Under the pieces are notes generated by a model. The model was not told the origin of the DNA, ran no database searches, and saw only the letters and a program-made list of their open reading frames with translations. A DNA stretch of 64,000 nucleotides, from assembly GCA_002049455.2 (NCBI GenBank), contig KV918763.1, positions 310,001 to 374,000 on the forward strand, given 5' to 3'. The position numbers were made by a program, and so were the translations under genes. Positions 61,496 through 64,000 of this stretch are shown piece after piece; position 1 is the first letter of the stretch; the number at the start of each line of letters is the position of its first letter. This DNA is from Porphyra umbilicalis (taxonomy: Eukaryota > Rhodophyta > Bangiophyceae > Bangiales > Bangiaceae).

Positions 61496-63027
61496 CGCGG
61501 CGGCGGCGGCGGCGGCGGCGGCTCGACGAGATAGCCGCGCATGACTTGGGGCCCGCGCACGCACAGCTCCCCCTCCTCCCCCGCCGGCAGCGGCGCACCC
61601 GACGCGACGCACACGACCTTACACTCGGTCGACGGGAGGGGCACGCCGATGCAGCCGAGCAGCGCCGCCGCGCCGTCGGTGCGGGCGCCGTCCCCCGGCG
61701 GCGCGAGGTGCGTCACCGGGCTCGCTTCCGTCAACCCAAAGCCCTGCGTGAGGGGCACGCCGAGGCGCGCCGACGCGGCGGCCGCAACGGCGTCGGCAAG
61801 CGGCGCCGCCCCACACACGATCCGCGTCAGGGACGACAAGTCATAGGCGGCAATGAGCGGGTGGGCGGCGAGGGCGGCGACGAGCGGCGGGACGGCGTAG
61901 ACGAGGCTCACCCCGTGGGTGGCGACGGCGGAGAGGAAGGCGGGGAGCGCAAAGGCGCGGAGGAGGACGACCGTCGACCGGACGTGGAGGGAGTGGCAGC
62001 AAAAGAGGGTAAAGCCGTAGATGTGGGAGAGGGGCAACACCGCCAACACCGTGTCCCGGGGGGGGGGGGGGGGGGCGGGGGGGGGGCGCGTTCGCCGCCC
62101 CCGCCCCCCCCGCCGCCCCCGCCGCCCCCGGCGCCGCCGCCGCGGCTGCCGCCGCCGCCGCCGCTGCCGCCACCGCGTGCGCCTCCAGCTGCCGCACGTT
62201 GGCAATGAGGTTGGCGTGGGAGAGAACGACGCCTTTGGTCACCCCGGTCGTGCCCGAGGAAAAGGGCAGCGCCGCCACGTCCTCGGCCGCGTCGATGGGG
62301 ACGGGCAGCAGGTTTGGGGCGCCCGCCGCCGCCGCGTCCGCGGCGCCCCCATTGGCACCGTCGGCGGCGGTGGCGGCGCCGCCCGCCGTCGCCGCCGCCG
62401 CCGCCACCGCCGCCGTCGCCGCCGTCGCCGTCGCCGCCGCCGCCGCCGCCGCTTCCCCCCCCTCGACGAGGTCTGAAAAAGAGAGAAAGCCGTCGTGCCC
62501 CGGCGCGTCGCGCCACCCGCCGTCCCCCTCATTGCCGTCGAGGACGACAATGGCGAGCCCCCCCCCCCCCACGCGCGGTGGCGCCCCCCCCCCCCCCCCC
62601 GCCGCGCAACGAGCGCGCGGACGACCGGCAGGCAGTCGACGCCGACCATGAGGGCGACGGCCCCCCCCGCGGCAACCTGCCGCTCCACCTCCCCAACCGT
62701 CCCCCGCGCGCCCGCCGGCGACACGACGCCGCCCGCCGCCAGCACCCCGTGGGCGGCAACGACCCAGTCGACGTCGTTGGGGCCCATGAGGAGGACCACG
62801 TCGCCCTTTGTCAGACCGAGGGTGGTGGTGAGTGCACCCGCCGCGGCGGCGACGCGGCGGCGGAGGGCGGAAAAGGTGAGCGTCCGCCCGCTCGACGCGT
62901 CAATGAGGGCGGCCGTGGCGGCCGTGGCGGCCGTGTCGTGCCGGTTGGGCGCCAGTACCGTGGCGGGGAGGGAGGTGGGGGGGGGGGGGGGGGGGAGGGG
63001 GGGGAGGGGGCTTTGAAAGAGCGTCAT
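60934..63027 (-). CDS. 4-coumarate:CoA ligase-like acyl-CoA synthetase (AMP-binding)
   Basis: ANL-superfamily enzyme activating a carboxylic acid with ATP and CoA. About 690 aa from the ATG at 63027 to the stop at 60934. The N-terminal part has RTLTFSALRRRVAAAAGALT, GDVVLLMGPNDVDWVVAAHG. The AMP-binding P-loop is ALPFSSGTTGVTKGVVLSHA at about 62270. Then PLSHIYGFTLFCCHSL, AVPPLVAALAAHPLI, LTRIVCGAAPLADAVAAAAS, LTQGFGLTEASPVTHLAPPG, EEGELCVRGPQVMRGYL, GFLHTGDLVVVRPDGVFRIV, GRLKELIKYKGAAVAPAEVE and PKSPAGKILRRLL with the catalytic Lys. An Ala/Asp insert lies before the TGD motif. The frame changes in C/G runs near 62558-62600 and 62058-62090. The 4CL-like motif set fits best; substrate unknown. 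No PTS1 is present (ends EGSAEAA). Confidence 0.88.
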
Positions 63028-64000
63028 GGTGCAGCCGCGCGCCGCGTCGGGGGGGGGGGGGGGGGGGGGGGGGCGAGCGGGGAGCGGACCGGGGTCGACA
63101 GAGCAACGGGAGAGGTGGTGCCACCACGCGGTCGGTCAGGGAGGGGGGGGGCGCAGACCGGATGGAGCGGGCTGTGCCAAACCCGGAACACAAGCGCAAT
63201 GGACACGCGCGCCCACCGCGCCAGCCGCGGCGGTCAAGCGCACGCCAGCCGCGACGGTCAAGCGCACGCCAGCCGCGACGGTCAAGCGCACGCCAGCCGC
63301 AGCCGTGGCGCGGCCGAGGGGGCCGCCACCAGCGCGAGGCCGGCGCCTGCGGGACGCACGCACTCCAGGCTGCCAACGCGGGCTTGGCTCCGTTGCGGCA
63401 CCGGGAGGTGCAGCCCAGACCACTTGGCAGGGGCGACGGGCCCCGCTCAGAGGCGCCTCTGCCCGCCGCGCTCGGTGAGCACCCGGCGGAGATGGAGGGG
63501 TGACCGCGACCGCGGCGGCACGCACCGCGGCGGGGCTCACGGGTCTGGGCAACGCAGCCGCGGCGGGTGGTCAGCAGGCACCTCAACTTGTCCCAGATTC
63601 TTCATTAAAAGTCCGTCTCTCTCGACAATATTCTACCAATTATTGTTGTAAAAACTGGTCACTGCGTCATATTCAGTCGAATCAGGCATATTCCTCTAGC
63701 AGCCGGATACTCGGTTCGAAAGTTCGCTAATTCAAACGAGGCTACACACGCACTTGTAGGCGTAACTGACGTCTTGGCTGTGCATGCGCACTCCTCACCT
63801 CATCGACCCCGTCTGTCCGTCTCTCTCCATGTTCATCATTTTGTTCATGACATGAATCACTCTTGTGATCTCAAGAACAGCAGCACGACGCAGTATTGAC
63901 ACGCTATTGTCGCGTTCCTTGTTCGATTGGAAGTGCACTCATGGACCATGATACAACCGCGACTTTCTGCTCTGCATGTGCCGCACCACTCCCTACCTGT
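63028..64000. other. upstream of acyl-CoA synthetase, no gene seen
   Basis: G-run rich to about 63540 with a 24-bp tandem repeat, then abruptly AT-richer from 63590 to the window end. No ORF with a domain and no RNA gene recognised. Confidence 0.5.
63219..63303. repeat. 24-bp tandem repeat, three to four copies
   Basis: Units of CGCCAGCCGCGACGGTCAAG plus CGCA, the first with GCGG in place of GACG. It lies upstream of the acyl-CoA synthetase start. Confidence 0.9.

Noticed and set aside
1-64000. tRNA and rRNA genes
   Set aside because: No cloverleaf with a proper T-arm motif was found by eye, and no rRNA-like conserved blocks were seen; a covariance-model scan would be needed to exclude tRNAs.

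Overview
This 64 kb window looks like nuclear DNA of a very GC-rich photosynthetic eukaryote, most likely a red alga of the Bangiales (Porphyra/Pyropia type). That placement is inferred from base composition, gene style and content; no marker gene was compared. Direct support includes a eukaryotic cytosolic ribosomal protein gene with spliceosomal introns (donors GTAAGT and GTACGT), apparent organelle-targeting N-termini, several GC-rich genes with long G/C homopolymers, and interspersed AT-richer islands full of DNA transposons and MITEs.

Layout. 1-830 is low-complexity GC-rich sequence. 1183-2209 is cytosolic uS9/RPS16 (3 exons, +). 2974-3920 is a YqgF/RuvX-type resolvase (3 exons, -). 4427-5500 (-) and 9009-10255 (+) are two divergently oriented, related single-pass membrane proteins. 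10883-12052 is methylthioribose-1-phosphate isomerase (+). 12.2-15.6 kb is an island of TA-flanked foldback elements. 15.7-19.4 kb holds minisatellites, including tandem NotI sites, and a GC-rich stretch that is probably coding but unidentified. 19.6-22.9 kb is a Harbinger-like transposon with a SAP/Myb-like protein and a DDE transposase. 23.1-25.8 kb is a palindromic structure with two identical 668-bp arms, each encoding the same 143-aa protein.

27.4-45.4 kb is a gene-dense host segment: NUMOD3 protein (+), mitoribosomal mS38-like protein (-), class I phosphatidylinositol transfer protein (+), TLC-domain protein (-), U1-type zinc-finger/RS protein (+), unidentified acidic protein with repeated TF[ILM] motifs (-), membrane domain-guanylate kinase fusion (+), and PH-domain CAMK-like kinase (-). 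48.1-58.0 kb holds a Plavaka/CACTA-like transposase whose four exons join in phase into an uninterrupted 1245-aa frame, and, divergently, a 1090-aa ORF that may be its partner. 60.9-63.0 kb is a 4-coumarate:CoA ligase-like acyl-CoA synthetase (-).

A recurring feature is that conserved domains in GC-rich genes switch reading frame exactly inside G/C runs of about 7 or more. Genes lacking such runs (uS9, PITP, TLC, mS38) read cleanly. This points to homopolymer length errors in the assembly or to real slippage, not to decayed genes. The host genes are unrelated housekeeping functions in mixed orientation with no sign of operons. Many convincing-looking long ORFs on the opposite strand are composition artefacts and are omitted.
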